Source: Canna indica (taxonomy: Eukaryota > Streptophyta > Magnoliopsida > Zingiberales > Cannaceae). Taken from it: DNA of 64,000 nt. This document shows positions 12,283 through 24,756 of this stretch, piece after piece. The stretch lies in NCBI GenBank assembly GCA_034359265.1, contig CP136890.1, forward strand, positions 95,443,501 through 95,507,500, written 5' to 3'. Every line of letters begins with the position of its first letter. Position 1 is the first letter of the stretch. A program made the position numbers and the translations under genes. The notes beneath the pieces are model-generated. The model had not been told where the DNA came from. It did no database searches and saw nothing but the letters and a program-made list of their open reading frames with translations.

Positions 12283-14689
12283 AATTAAAATAGTTTATAG
12301 ATCCAACTAATATACAATTGGCTCCACTGCTAAGCAAGATTAACTTCGACCCTAAACAACAAAAAATTCGACTCAACCAAAAAAGCTTATTCGCATACAT
12401 GATAACAAGCTCGATACAATTCGATATGTATCATTTATTATTATATGTACCATCAAAATTAGTCACAAAATGGTTTAAATAAAATTTGATTCTAACTTGT
12501 CAAATTTAAGTTTGATTAGTGCAAGATGATCTGAGATTGTCTAGGTATGTAAATGAGCCAAATTCGAACTCGACGCAAAGTTGCTTGAGTGCCCGATCGA
12601 GTTAAACTTATACAAGATTGGCTAGTTCGCAAGCATTTTGGGGGAATATTTTGAGATGCTCAAAATTATTGGATCAAAGAATTTGAGGTTGTTATTAAAT
12701 TTGTCATATTTTAGCTACCCATCAAGCTCATAAGAGTTTGAGGTGAGTCCGTGTTGTCCTACTCAATCCAAGCATCAATTTTCTTCACGGGTGGATATGA
12801 GATTGATAATATTATATCTTCTACACGTACTAGAGCTTCAATCAAGTTAGATAAGTATAAAATTGAAGATCAATATCACAAAGCAGTTGAAAAGATTGTA
12901 TTACAAACTTAGTCAAGAATCATGATATCAACTTGGAATGGTTAACATCAAACTTCAAGTTCGCTTGGCCTGAAATATAGTATCTTGATCAATTCAAATG
13001 CACATGGAGAAGCATGTGGTCTTACTAAAAGCAAGAGGACTACTTCTTCTACACTTACACAGAGATGATTGAGATTTCCGCTAGAAGGAGAAAAAATGGC
13101 TATATTATTTGCATCCCCTAGCGTTTAGTCAAACCCTTGAAAGATGAACCAAAGCGACTTCTAAAATAATAGAAATCAATTGAGTTATTAGCTATGAGAG
13201 GGACTTTTAGGGAGTAGATTATACTGCAACTGGTTTTGACCACTTCAAGTGTTGTTTAGATGTTTAAAATGGTATATGGCTTTTTCTTGGAAATAGAACC
13301 AAAAAAAAATAAGAAAGCCGGCTTCAAGAAAATACTTTAGCCTTCTTATTATGCCAAGTGTCACGATAAAAACTATGTAAAATGATAATTTGTACTATTC
13401 ATATTTAGCAATATAAAAATATTAAATAGTGCATTAGTAAAAAGCTTATATATTTTCTTAGGTAGAGATGATGATATTTAATTAAATTATATATTAATTA
13501 AATGAGAAAGAGAAAATAAGGTATTTAATTAAAAGAGAGAAAAAAATTTTGAAAAAATAAAAATAAATTTAAAAATAATAGCAGACTTGATTAATAGTAC
13601 ATTGATTAAAAATTAAGTATTAAAAGATAGATTAAATTTTAAGAAATAATTGTATGGAGCAATTAATAAAGCTCATAAAAATATTATTATTTTTATACAA
13701 TTACATATAGTAATATTTAGTCCAGTACATTGCGTACATATAGCAACTTTTTAATAAATTATGATAAAAATATTATTTTATCAAATTATGATTACATATA
13801 GTAACCAATACTTACAACATATATTAATCTTAAAAATAAATTCTCAACTACGCATATAACAACTAAGCATAAAAAATCAAATTTATAACATTATTATGTT
13901 GTATTTTTTATAACAAAATTAAATTTGATTTAAAAATATATTATTTTATAAAAAATAAGAATGATTTAATTGCGGAAAAAATATTGGTATACACCATCAA
14001 ACCTGAATATATTTTAATTTCTCCTTATTCATAATATATCTTATGATTACATGATTAAATTATTTTAGAAATATGTTATTCGATAAAAATACAAATAATT
14101 TAATCACATTTCTCTTTATTGGATTTATTAAAGTGTGTGATATTTTATTTTATTATTTTTAATGCCTACACAATATATTTTAGAAAATACTAACAAAGTA
14201 TCAAACAAATTTATTTTAAAAATATATTATTAAAATATCATAAAAATATTATTTCATCAAAATACGAATTATTTTAAATACGACTATGTCTCTATCAATA
14301 TATATATATATAAATGACAAAGATAGAAACTAACAATAGGCGACCATACTAGAATTTGAACCCTAAACCTCTAAGAAACATACAAGATGTTGCCTATATA
14401 TATCATAGTTAATATATATCTCATAAAAATATTATTAAACTATCATAAAATTATTATTTTATAAAAATACAAAATAATTAATGATTTATCTCTTTATTTT
14501 ATTATTTATTTTATTTTAAATTTAGTTAAATATTTGTTAATATATATACAATATATATGTGTAGATATAGCATATCAAATTTGAATATTCGTCTCTTTAA
14601 CTCTATATTTATTTTCATATATCTCATTTCTTTAAATTTTTCTATACAAATTCCAAATAACATTGAAAATTGAGAGATATCATATCAAG
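12283..14689. other. AT-rich intergenic, no gene recognised
   Basis: Extremely AT-rich from about 13400. A stretch beginning TAGGTATGTAAATGAGCC near 12542 looks like the end of another hAT-like element, but no partner end was found. The 5' end of the Helitron described next may lie in the right part of this interval. Confidence 0.4.
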
Positions 14690-17426
14690 GGCGATCCTAG
14701 AAAAATCTGGAGAAGAAAAAAGAAAAACTTAAAAACCACCAAAAGGATCAGTAAGTGTCTCTCCGAAAATCGACTGATCCTCATTACTATGAATCGGTCA
14801 TGGATTTAATGATGCATGACCCGTGTGATGCTACACAAAAAAAAATCTCATTTCATGCAAGATGATAGATGTATACGATATTTTCCAAATAAATTTATAG
14901 ACAGATATCCTCGAGGATGGATATCCAATTTATAGAAGAAGAGATAATGACTGAACAATTAAAAATGAAATGATTGATTTGGATAACTATTTTGTTGTCC
15001 CTCATAATAGATACCTATTGTTGAAATATGGTGCACACATTAATGTCGAATGATGTAACAAATCGATATCAATTAAATATCTTTTCAAATATGTAAATAG
15101 AGGTCATGATCGTGTCATTACCACATTTGTTGACTCGGCATCACAGTCTGAAATACAAGCTCATGTTGATGAGATCAAAATATTTTATGATTGTAAGTAT
15201 ATCTCACCGTGTGAAGCGATCTAGAGAATTTTCAGTTTCGACATTCATTACAAATATCCATCTGTGCAACGATTGTCGTTTCATTTTCCAAATAAACACA
15301 CTATTATTTTCAATGATGACGATCCAATATCTGAAGTGACAAATCGACCAACAATTAATAAGTCTCAATTTTTAGCTTGATTCGAAACTAACAAATATTT
15401 TCCAAATGCAATAAGTTTAACATGTGTTGAATTTCCTTTGTTGTTTGCATGAAAGCAAGACATTAAACGTTGGACTCGAAAAGAGACAATATAATTTTCG
15501 ATTGAAAGAATATTCTTAATTTGTTCCCTCAAAAATGGCTGGGTTATACTATTTGAGAATTTTACTGAACATGGTCAAGGATCCACATCTTTCAAGGATA
15601 TTAGGATTGTCAATGGTAAAGTTTATCCAACTTTCACATATACATGTTATATTTTAGGGTTGATTGACGATGACAAAAATTATGTAGATGCAATTAAAGA
15701 AGCAAGTGCACAAGAATCATGTTTTTTCTCTTAGAAAAGTGTTTCCTACATTATTATTATTATCAAACTCAATGTCTAGACTAAAATTTGTTTGGGAGGA
15801 TACTTGGAAATTATTAACTGAAGATATATCTTATTTGATAAAACAAATATTAACAACGGAAGATACGAAAACTATATCTATATTATATATATTTATTATG
15901 ATTAGTATGTTTCATGATGTATTATTTTTTCTTACCAATTAATATATTAAATTTATATATTTTTGAATTTTAGATGTTGTTATTACTGATGATAAACTCA
16001 AAAATAATTATTTAGAGAAAATTAATTTAATTCTACGAGCACGTGGCAAGAGTTTGAATGACTTTCCTACAATGCCAAAATCATCTTCTAAGAGCATATG
16101 CAAACATTAACAATCGCTTAATTGCTGGGGAGTCGCATTACAATCAGAGGAGATTGACCGATGAAAACAAGAAGAAGTTCAACACCTAACTTCGGAACAT
16201 AGACAAGTTTATGATAAAATATTGAATGATGTTAAAAGAAAAAATAGATGTGTTTTTTGGTCTACGATTATGATGGAACCGAAAAGACATTTATTTGATA
16301 ACTCTTGCATATGCACTTCGGTCCAAAGAGAAAATTATTTTAACAGTTGCGTCCAGTGGGATAACATCTTTACTATTACATGGTGAAAAAACAACATATT
16401 CTCGGTTTGCAATCCATCTTAATCTGGATGAGGATTATACTTGCAATATTAAACAAGGTTCTCTGTTGACTGATTTATTGATTAGAACAAATTTAATTAT
16501 TTGGGATGAAGCTCCAATGATGAAAATGTATTATGCAGTTATTTGTTTAATTTATATATTTAATAAATTTCATTAAATACAAATCCAATAATTTGATTCT
16601 ATTAATTTTAGATATTATTTTGAAGCACTTGATAGAACATTGCGTGATATTATGCGTTTTAAAAATTCAAACAACAATGATAATTCTTTTGAATGTAAGA
16701 CTGTAGTATTTGAGAGAGACTTCAAATAAATTTTATCTGTCATTCCTAAGAAAAATAGATAAAATATTGTCAATGCTACACTTAATTCGTCTTTACTTAT
16801 GGGACGATTTTGAAATTTTGGAGCTAATAGAAAATATGTATCCCACTATAAACAACTCCGATGATAATACAGATGATTTGAAAAGTTTTTTGGATTGAAT
16901 ATTATCGATTGGTGACGAAAAGATAAGTGATCTTGGTGATGGTTATAGGGTAGTCCAAATTCCAAATTGTAACTTGATTTTATATGCAAGCATGATCATA
17001 TTGTTGCGATTGTTGATGTAATTTATCTTGAACTTATAACAAATGTCAATATTTGCAAGAAATAACTATATTAGCTCACACTCTAAATATGATTGAAACG
17101 ATTAATAACTACAAGATTTCTCTAAATAAAAAAGAGTCAACGATATTTTTGAGCTCAATTAGCACGTGTTTATCAAATTCTGGAAAGAGTTATTTGATCA
17201 GATTCATATACCAGACTTTGATTTGTAATTCAGAAGATCATATTGAAAAAGAAACTACAAATATTATATACCAAGAAGTTTTCCGTAATTTTTTAAAAAA
17301 TATTTTTTATATTATTTTTTATTTCTACACAATATTATTTTTCAAATATTAATATATATTAATAATAAAATTATTAGATCTAATATGAATTAAGATCACC
17401 GGGCATCGCACGGGTAATTAAACTAG
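14690..17426 (+). mobile_element. Decayed Helitron with Rep/helicase remnants
   Basis: The plus strand carries, broken by stops and frameshifts, a Helitron Rep-helicase polyprotein. Helitron_like_N segments are visible near 15000-15400 (SIKYLFKYVNRGHDRV, FYDCKYISPCEAI, DIHYKYPSVQRLSFHFPN) and a linker near 15560-15900 (TSFKDIRIVNGKVYPTF). The Pif1-type helicase part is near 16270-16560 (TLAYALRSKEKIILTVASSG then LIIWDEAPMM, the Walker B region). The GKT of Walker A is degraded (DGTEKTFI). The 3' end has the expected short GC-rich hairpin (CCGGGCATCGCACGGG, 17399-17414), then AATTAAACTAG ending at 17426 and a host T. The 5' terminus was not identified, so the left coordinate is approximate. 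It is not functional. Confidence 0.82.
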
Positions 17427-18587
17427 TAGATTATAATTAGAAGACTTCAAAGTAATTAAAATATTTTTGTATTGCTTAGTTACAGTGATTTATGCATTCA
17501 TTTTTGAGTCTATTTATAGACCTTGTACATATATTCTCACACCACACCACACTTGTTTACGTTGTTTTGTAATGATTATATTATAAAAGTCATTTTAAAA
17601 AATATAATTAAAATATTGTGCTAAGAATAAAAAATTACAACAAATCAATATACCTAATTTTATTCCTATGTATCTGGCCTTATGGTAATCATATAATAAT
17701 ATGTAAAGCAAAGTCTATGCCCAGTGCAACACAATTTAGAGTTACCACAATAGAATAATTTGTTCAAGCATATATAAATGATAGGTCATAAGTATTACTG
17801 TCAGCAATAGCACATTGATTGTGACAATTGCCGGAAATGAGCTACAATCTCCTCAGAAAGAGCCAACGGGCAAACCATTTTCAATGCGCATGAACATGTG
17901 GAAATAACTTCTATAAGATACTATTGTCAACCAACGTCGTATTCAATTGACTTGTATCATGATCGATTAATATAGTCTTAAAAACCATGTTTGAAATTTG
18001 AATCACTAATGAAGGCATTGTGACGAGCAATTGCAATAAATATAATAAGACTGAGTTTGGGCTCTATCGTAGGAAACTGTTGTTGAAAATAACAACTATA
18101 TCCATGGTGAACAAAGTTGTGGACTAAGTCCATACATTTATGCTAAACAATTAAACAGGGTCTATCAAGGCGTGGACAGCCCCTGTCCACGGGCACACAA
18201 TAAATCATTCACACGAGAAGATCTAAGGAATGTTTCCGAATATATAAACAAGGGTAAATAGCAAAAATCTTTCTGAAGTTTGACTCATTTGCAATTACTC
18301 TATGTGAACTTTGAAATTAGATTAAAAAGTGACTGAACTTTATAGTGAATCCAATTTGTAAAAGCACAGATCTAATTGATTAGCTGTATTTGTAAATTGG
18401 AATAAAAATGGACATCGATGGTTTCTATATAACAAAATGAAATCTTAACAAAAGTTCATCTCCATTGGTGTTTCCTAGATAGTTTAGATGCCTTTACAGG
18501 CAGGAACGGTCAGCCAAAGTACAAAATCAATGAAACAGATGCATCCATTGCAAACAAAACAAACAAGAACTTAAGAAGTCTCTTACA
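17427..18587. other. Intergenic, no gene recognised
   Basis: No coding region was found. The right end should include the 3' UTR of the minus-strand HDDC2-like gene, whose stop codon is at 18588-18590. A low-complexity stretch near 18248-18400 resembles plant DNA-element sequence, but its ends could not be defined. Confidence 0.4.
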
Positions 18588-21500
18588 CTAAATCCCAGAC
18601 TGTTTTCCTTCTTTTCTTCTTGATCTAATCTCTGATGCCCAAGCTTTACCTACATCAGTCTGGATTTTTCCTGCAAAGCAAATGACGCACTCTTAAGTAA
18701 TTTTAAAAAAAAAATACAAATGCAGAAAGATCATAGTAGGCTTAAGCATATCATGGCCCAAAAAAAGATCATATAGCAAAACCCCATACACTCTATAGCT
18801 CATTTTGTAGGCTCATGTTATTATGACTTTTGTTCTTTAGAACTTGGAAGAATTAAGACTCAGGCTATGGGCCTACGTCCATGTATGTGTCTTAGATCTT
18901 CGCCTAGGGTTTTGGTCATCGCCTTGCAGATGGCAATGCCGAATGTGAGATTTCTGACCCTTCTCCTGGAGAGATAGCTTGGGCCTATCATGTAAATAGC
19001 TTTTTCCATTAATCAATTTCTTCTCTTGCCTTTTATGCTAAAATAATAAAAATTAAGACTCTTCTTTCATAACATTCCAATTTTGGTAATTAATTAGTTT
19101 GATTGTCATACAAAATGTGTCAATTACATGTAATAAAGTAGAGGAATATTTGAATATGCAATTTTCTAGTGTTAGCTCATACCTGCAGTAGACTCAAAAA
19201 ATTCTTCCAAATTCATCCCTTGCCCTGCATAAATAAATATCAAATACAGGTCAGAAAATTTAAACCAAAGATAATGTTGGATGTGCAACATACAAATTAA
19301 ACATCCATGGATAAACAGACTCACTGAAGAGAAGTTACAAAGAGTTGCATACTCAAGTCACTAAGTTCCAGTTTCAGCTAGCATAGTGTAAGGTGCAACC
19401 GCATAAGCTCACAGAAACTTGAACATATTATAGACCCACTTCAAGTACAGATTTCAAAGATCAAGGGTTTCAGTTTAATATTGTGAGCCACAACTCCAGC
19501 AGGTTTCAAAGCTCTATTGGATGTAATCCTAATTAGATTTAACAGAATTGACAACCTCCATTTGGTTGTAACAGTCATAGTTTAAACATAACAAGAGCCT
19601 AAAAACCTCCTTCACCACTTGTATAATACGAATATATCCCATTCTACATTAACAATGACATATATAAATCATCCCGAAACAGTGCTGAACCTTACCATCT
19701 TCGTATTCTAGAGCCTGAAGGATCATCTCAACCTGTAAAACGAAATAAGCCATCATTTAGTTCAAAAGTAGCTAAATGATTAACAAGTGCACAAACTAAT
19801 AGAAGGTTGGGTGTAGCAAAGGGTTTATACATAAAACTCAAGAAGTTCAAAATCAATGCAAAGGATACATAAATGAATAAACCCACAAAAAACAAAAGAT
19901 AATGTCTAAGCACGTGAAAGACATAAGTTCACAATATTCTGATGTTTTAACAAGGAAGAATGGGTACCCAAATGATAATCTTGCAACTCATATTTTACAA
20001 AGGAGCAATCATCCCATATTTATGTCTTTCTACCATACGTATAAAGGGTTGAAAAAGTCAAAAGCAAGGATATTCAAGATTGACAAGAGCATGTTATGAG
20101 TTTGAGATCTAAAGAATGACTTAGTGGCCTGTAAATATTTCACCCAATAAGAATTACAAGCAAAGTTAGGAACCAGCACTAAGTATTAGCAAATGCTAGA
20201 ACAAAAAACATAGTCACAAAGAACTTAGCACTACCAGATAATTACATTTAGGAATGTTACCTTGTCAAAATCCTTCACTAACTTTGCTTCTGGTGAAGAG
20301 TTCTCTTCATACTCCATCCACAATTCACCTATTTCTTCAGCTGCGAGAATATTAATGGAAATGAAAAAGGAACTTGTTGCCACTATGAATATTAGTGAAA
20401 AACCATATTGCAGAACTAAAGATTCTTGATAAGTTAAGAATTATTATCTAGCTGAGTCATTGAATAGATAATTATATATACAAGAAATAGGTAAATTTGT
20501 GAAAGCTAGCATCACTTTGCTTTCACAGATTTTTCAAAACAAATAAATAGAAGAACTAAATCCCCTGCCAAGTTATTTGCAGAAAAACATAGTAACATAC
20601 CTCTAGACCCCCCACCAAGTAATTTGCACATATAGTCCAAAGCTTCACGCTCCATTCGACTCTTTTCCAACTTTGGGACACCATCAGATGGAGTGATGTC
20701 CCCAACAATGGCTAATGAAAAAGTTAACAAAGCACAAAATTCAAATAGAGACAAGAGAAGCTACTAAAATAACCAATATAAGTCAATAAAAAGTATAATG
20801 GTAATTTTTTAGTTACCAGAGCATTTTCAAAATGTTGCTTTGACCACTAAAAAGTGCTATCAATAGTCAATGGCATGGATGTGAGGAAACGAAGATAAAA
20901 TGAAGCAAATTTCTTCCTGTTACATACTTGAATAATGGAATCTAAACCACATTTGGTGCTGTATTCTAAAAGCATGGAACAAAATCACCTTGGTATCTCG
21001 AATTTGTCTCTGTTTGCCGGATTCATTTTACAGCTCATTATGTTGAAATACAAATATTTAACCAAGCTGGGATGAATTAGAATTCCCACTGAGGTGTGCA
21101 TAATTGCATGGATGCACTGAACCATCATAAGTTGAAACAGGAATAATTAAAAAAAAAATAGGTCCCGCAAAAATTCAGAATAGTCTGCCTGGAATTTTTT
21201 TGGCTTCCATTGATCTTTATTGTGGATTATATCGGTTGAATTTACAGGATAAGGGTTCAAAATTTACTTTTTCATTTCCAATATAACTTTTGTTACACTT
21301 GAAAGTGTTCAAAGTTCAAACAGATAACAAATTATCATAGTGGTTAATTCACCGAGGTAAACCTACTTAGTAAAGAAACGTCTGGTTAGTTCTGTATATC
21401 AATTTGCTTCATTTCAAACAGTTCCCTCCTCTTCGTATCTATATAAATGTGTGAAAAAACTGCAAAATGTCTGTGTTTTCTAAAAAAACAAAAACCATAT

Positions 21501-22215
21501 TGCAAAATTAAAGTAATAGAACCATCCTATAGCGTATGAAGAAACGAAAAAAAAGAAGAAGATAATATTTAGATTAATGAAGATGAAAAAGTAATTGGTC
21601 GAAAAAGATACGAGGAAGCAAACGGTATTTAGTATGACAGTAAAACAAGCATTTAAAGCAAACCAACTATTCACATTCCCACCTTCGGCGATATCATGCA
21701 CGAGCGCCATCTTTATACACCTAATGAATACAGGGAACCGGAGAAAGGGTTAGGGAGCCTTCGCAATGAAATTGCGGTGAGATCATGGAAAACCCTAACC
21801 TATCTCGATTGATCCCGGGAATGTCCTCGAAGACGAGAGACATGATGCCCATCCGGTACATGTGGTCGGCCACCGACTCCGGCTCCCGCACGCCGCGCCG
21901 AACCCACCCAGCCCTCTTCGTCGTCTGAGGAGACCACGAGACCGAGGCATCGAACCATTACGCGGTCGCAATGCTAAACAAATAAGAAGGAGCGGAGAAG
22001 GGGGAGCTCACCTTGAGGCGGTGGCAGAGGGAGAGAAAATCGACGGCAGAGGAAGCGGCGGAGGCGGCGGGAGCGGTGGCGGAAGAGGGAGGAGAGGCGG
22101 AGGGATCGGGCGAGGCCATTCGGACCGTACGATGGGAGATCCGACGGAAGGGATGGAGACGGGTGGAGAGGACCGGGATGAGGGATTTGGGGCAGATGGC
22201 TCCCTTCCCACCCAT
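18588..22215 (-). CDS. HDDC2: HD-domain 5'-nucleotidase, HDDC2 family
   Basis: A metal-dependent HD-domain phosphohydrolase; the family (bacterial YfbR, human HDDC2) removes phosphate from 5'-deoxynucleoside monophosphates. Eight exons join in frame: 22215-22012, 21924-21800, 21720-21683, 20711-20601, 20340-20261, 19732-19696, 19224-19183 and 18670-18588, giving 239 aa. Metal ligands are visible: His89 (ADHMYR), His118-Asp119 (ALVHDIAE) and Asp185 (KDFDK), plus the conserved GDITPSDG (Asp127). The start at 22215 has A at -3 and G at +4, and adds 32 residues that are Ser/Arg/Pro-rich with no acidic residue, like a transit peptide. An in-frame ATG at 22119 (MASPDPSA) would give a 207-aa form matching human HDDC2 in length. 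Plant homologues carry N-terminal extensions, so organelle targeting is plausible but inferred. Confidence 0.94.
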
Positions 22216-22249
22216 TATTTCCGCTTCCCTCTTCTACTTAGATAAGCGC

Positions 22250-22699
22250 CGCGTGCGTCGTAGTAGCCGCCATTTATCTATTTATTTAAATTTGGATAAA
22301 TATATTTACCTTTATTTTTGCATTAAGAACGTTATCTATACTGTAAAAATTTCTAATTTCTAATGTCTAATATGAGTGTGTATACGTATGGAATAGATTC
22401 GAAATAAGTTAAAATTTACTCAATCGAATAGATTTTAAATAGACTCAAACTAAATTTTAGTATGATCCAAATAAAAATTAAAAAATTAATTAAAATTAAT
22501 TTCGATTTCGATTTCGATTTCAATACATCGGTACCTGAAATCATAATCCATATTAATATCTAAAATCAATTAAGTATAATATAGTTCATCCTATTATCCA
22601 TTAGAATCATTATTCAAAATTTATTAATTCTATATTTTATATTATGTATTTGTCAACTTTAATTATATATTTTTAGTCTTATTTATTTATTAAATTATG

Positions 22700-22754
<55 letters not shown>

Positions 22755-23026
22755 GATAGGGGATCCATAATCTAAGGATGAATAGTATACATAATAGGGT
22801 CTAAATCGAAGCCGTCCGCCCCTATTTTTTAAACATATATTTTAAGTCATATCAATGCATATTCCAATGTTTTGGCATGTTGGTATACATCAGTGTTTTA
22901 GAATAAAAAAATGAGACTATTCTGGTCTATCTGAATTTACGTCGTCCAATGATAACAAATTAATCAAAGTTAAACAACGTAAATAATTAGTCGTCAGATT
23001 AAAATTAAAATTTTATAAACGATGAA
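22250..23026. other. Intergenic with microsatellites
   Basis: No gene is seen. It contains a TTTCGA hexamer repeated about four times near 22499-22523 and a (TA)n run followed by (AG)n at 22700-22754. The rest is AT-rich. Confidence 0.5.
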
Positions 23027-23693
23027 AATTAAAATTAAAATTCGAGTAAATTATATAAATCAAAGTATGATTTTTTAAAAAAATATATAAAAATTTGCAT
23101 AATATTTTTAATTTATTTATAAATAATTATAAATTTTAATATTTTATTTAAAATATTATTTTATAATTGAGCAACAACCTATTATTTTCATTTAAAATAA
23201 TTATTGATCTATTAAATTCTATCATAATTAAGAAAATTAATTAATATAATTTTTTTATTAGTTTTTTGTTGAACAAGCTAGTTCAGTGAGATATTGAAAT
23301 TAAAATTCAGATTCCAAATCTCAAAAAATTACATGAATATTGAATATTCTTAAAGATCGGTGAGAGAGAATTTAGATATTACAATCAATAGTCAATATCC
23401 TCGATTAAACCAAAAAATTAGCCAATATTGTGAATGAATCGGGTCAGTCCAGTTTAGAATTTTAGATGTAGGGAGTCGGCTTGGGGAGCCCCTAGACTGA
23501 TCCACAGAGTAGCGTTGTATATTCGCAGTTCGAAATTTTAGGTGTTGCTCAATTATAAAGTAATATTTTAACTAAAATATAAAATATTATAATTATTTTT
23601 AAATAAATTAAAAGATATCATGTGCTTTTTTATATTTTTTAGGTAAAAAAATATTATCTGATTTCTATAGTTTACTCGAATTTTAATTTTAAT
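23027..23693. repeat. Fold-back inverted repeat, arms about 153 bp
   Basis: The left arm 23027-23180 (from AATTCGAGTAAATTATA to ATAATTGAGCAACAACCT) and right arm 23541-23693 (from GGTGTTGCTCAATTATA to TTTACTCGAATT) are imperfect reverse complements separated by about 360 bp. The arms are AT-rich but the match includes the mixed words CGAGTAAA and TTGAGCAAC, so it is not composition alone. It may be the inside of a larger fold-back element reaching about 23860. No coding capacity. Confidence 0.55.
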
Positions 23694-23895
23694 CCTCATA
23701 CTATATTTTATTTTAGGAGTTGATCCTTGCAGACTCCACGTCAGTAATGTACAGTCAGCATATGTTATCCACGTCAGCTCCGTTTATACCTCATGTGACG
23801 TCAATGACCAAATCCTAAATGGAAATAAAGTGTGGGGATCAAATGTATGATTTTTCCTTTTAATGTACAATTTTATATAATTTAATATAAAGTTA

Positions 23896-24000
23896 GTGGG
23901 TGTTTGCTTTATGGGATAAGAGAATATACGATAATGAATGAACTAATATTCATTTATTATCCAATTATATCATATCATAACCAATGAAACAAAAATATCA
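23896..24000. mobile_element. Tourist-like MITE 1 of three joined copies
   Basis: The left end is GTGGGTGTTTGCTTTATGGG and the inverted right end TGATATTTTTGTTTCATTGG. TTA flanks both sides (23893-23895 and 24001-24003). The 105-bp length, TTA target and GTTTG-containing ends fit non-autonomous PIF/Harbinger elements. Confidence 0.6.
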
Positions 24001-24003
24001 TTA

Positions 24004-24539
24004 TGGTGCGTTTGTTTGGCATGATAAGATTTCAGACGGATAGGAATTCACTTTGAATTAACTAGGATAAGAAATACGTGGGATAAATTTATATCTTATC
24101 CAGCATTTGTTGAATTCTCGAATAAGAAGATAAAAGAGATAGAATTTTAAAATCTTATGTTTGTGTTGACACGGGATAAAAGAGTCAGATATTAATAATT
24201 TAATACTTAAAATTTGATTTTATCAAATTTTCATCTTAAAATTATGAAATTGATTTTAAATAGTTATTTTAACACAATGATAATAATAATAATTTATAAA
24301 ATATTCTTAAATATTAAATTAAAATTGACTTATTGCAAATATCCAATTTAAGTTATACGAGAAGAAATAATCTTGGGATTTTAATTCCCCACCCTCTCAA
24401 GAGGATATCTATATCCCATTAGAACCCGGATTTGGATCTGGTCATATCCAACTTAAATGATATCTGATGCTCATAACAAACGACGAATAGGATTTGATAA
24501 ATTATATCCACCAGTCATATTTCGTAAACAAACACGTCC
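24004..24539. mobile_element. Tourist-like element 2 of three joined copies
   Basis: The left end is TGGTGCGTTTGTTTGG and the inverted right end GGACGTGTTTGTTTACG. It is flanked by TTA at 24001-24003 (shared with copy 1) and 24540-24542 (shared with copy 3). 536 bp with no reading frame. It shares GGATATAATT/GATAAG-type subterminal words with its neighbours. Confidence 0.65.
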
Positions 24540-24542
24540 TTA

Positions 24543-24744
24543 TGGTCTGTTTGCTTTAGTGGATATGATTAGATAGGATATGATACCAAATGAGGGAGTA
24601 TTTGATAAGATTTTTTTAATCCGGTATGCACCGGATATAATATCAAATTTATATTTTTCTAATTCATGTACTAAGCAAATAAATTATATAAATCTATCTC
24701 TAATCATATCCATCTCCATCATATCATATGAAGCAAACATGCCC
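24543..24744. mobile_element. Tourist-like MITE 3 of three joined copies
   Basis: The left end is TGGTCTGTTTGCTTTAGTGG and the inverted right end GGGCATGTTTGCTTCATATG. It is flanked by TTA at 24540-24542 and 24745-24747. 202 bp with no coding capacity. Confidence 0.68.
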
Positions 24745-24756
24745 TTATAGCTTAGG

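Noticed and set aside
12542..13260. Possible further hAT-like element starting TAGGTATGTAAATGAGCC
   Set aside because: No inverted partner end or target duplication could be found.
14288..14330. Possible Helitron 5' end (TCTCTATCAATATATATA)
   Set aside because: It is preceded by G rather than the A expected of a Helitron insertion, and AT-rich DNA makes the match weak. Kept only as a candidate.
21862..22363. Plus-strand glycine-rich frames opposite HDDC2 exons 1-2
   Set aside because: They are antisense shadows of the GC-rich first exons of the minus-strand gene.
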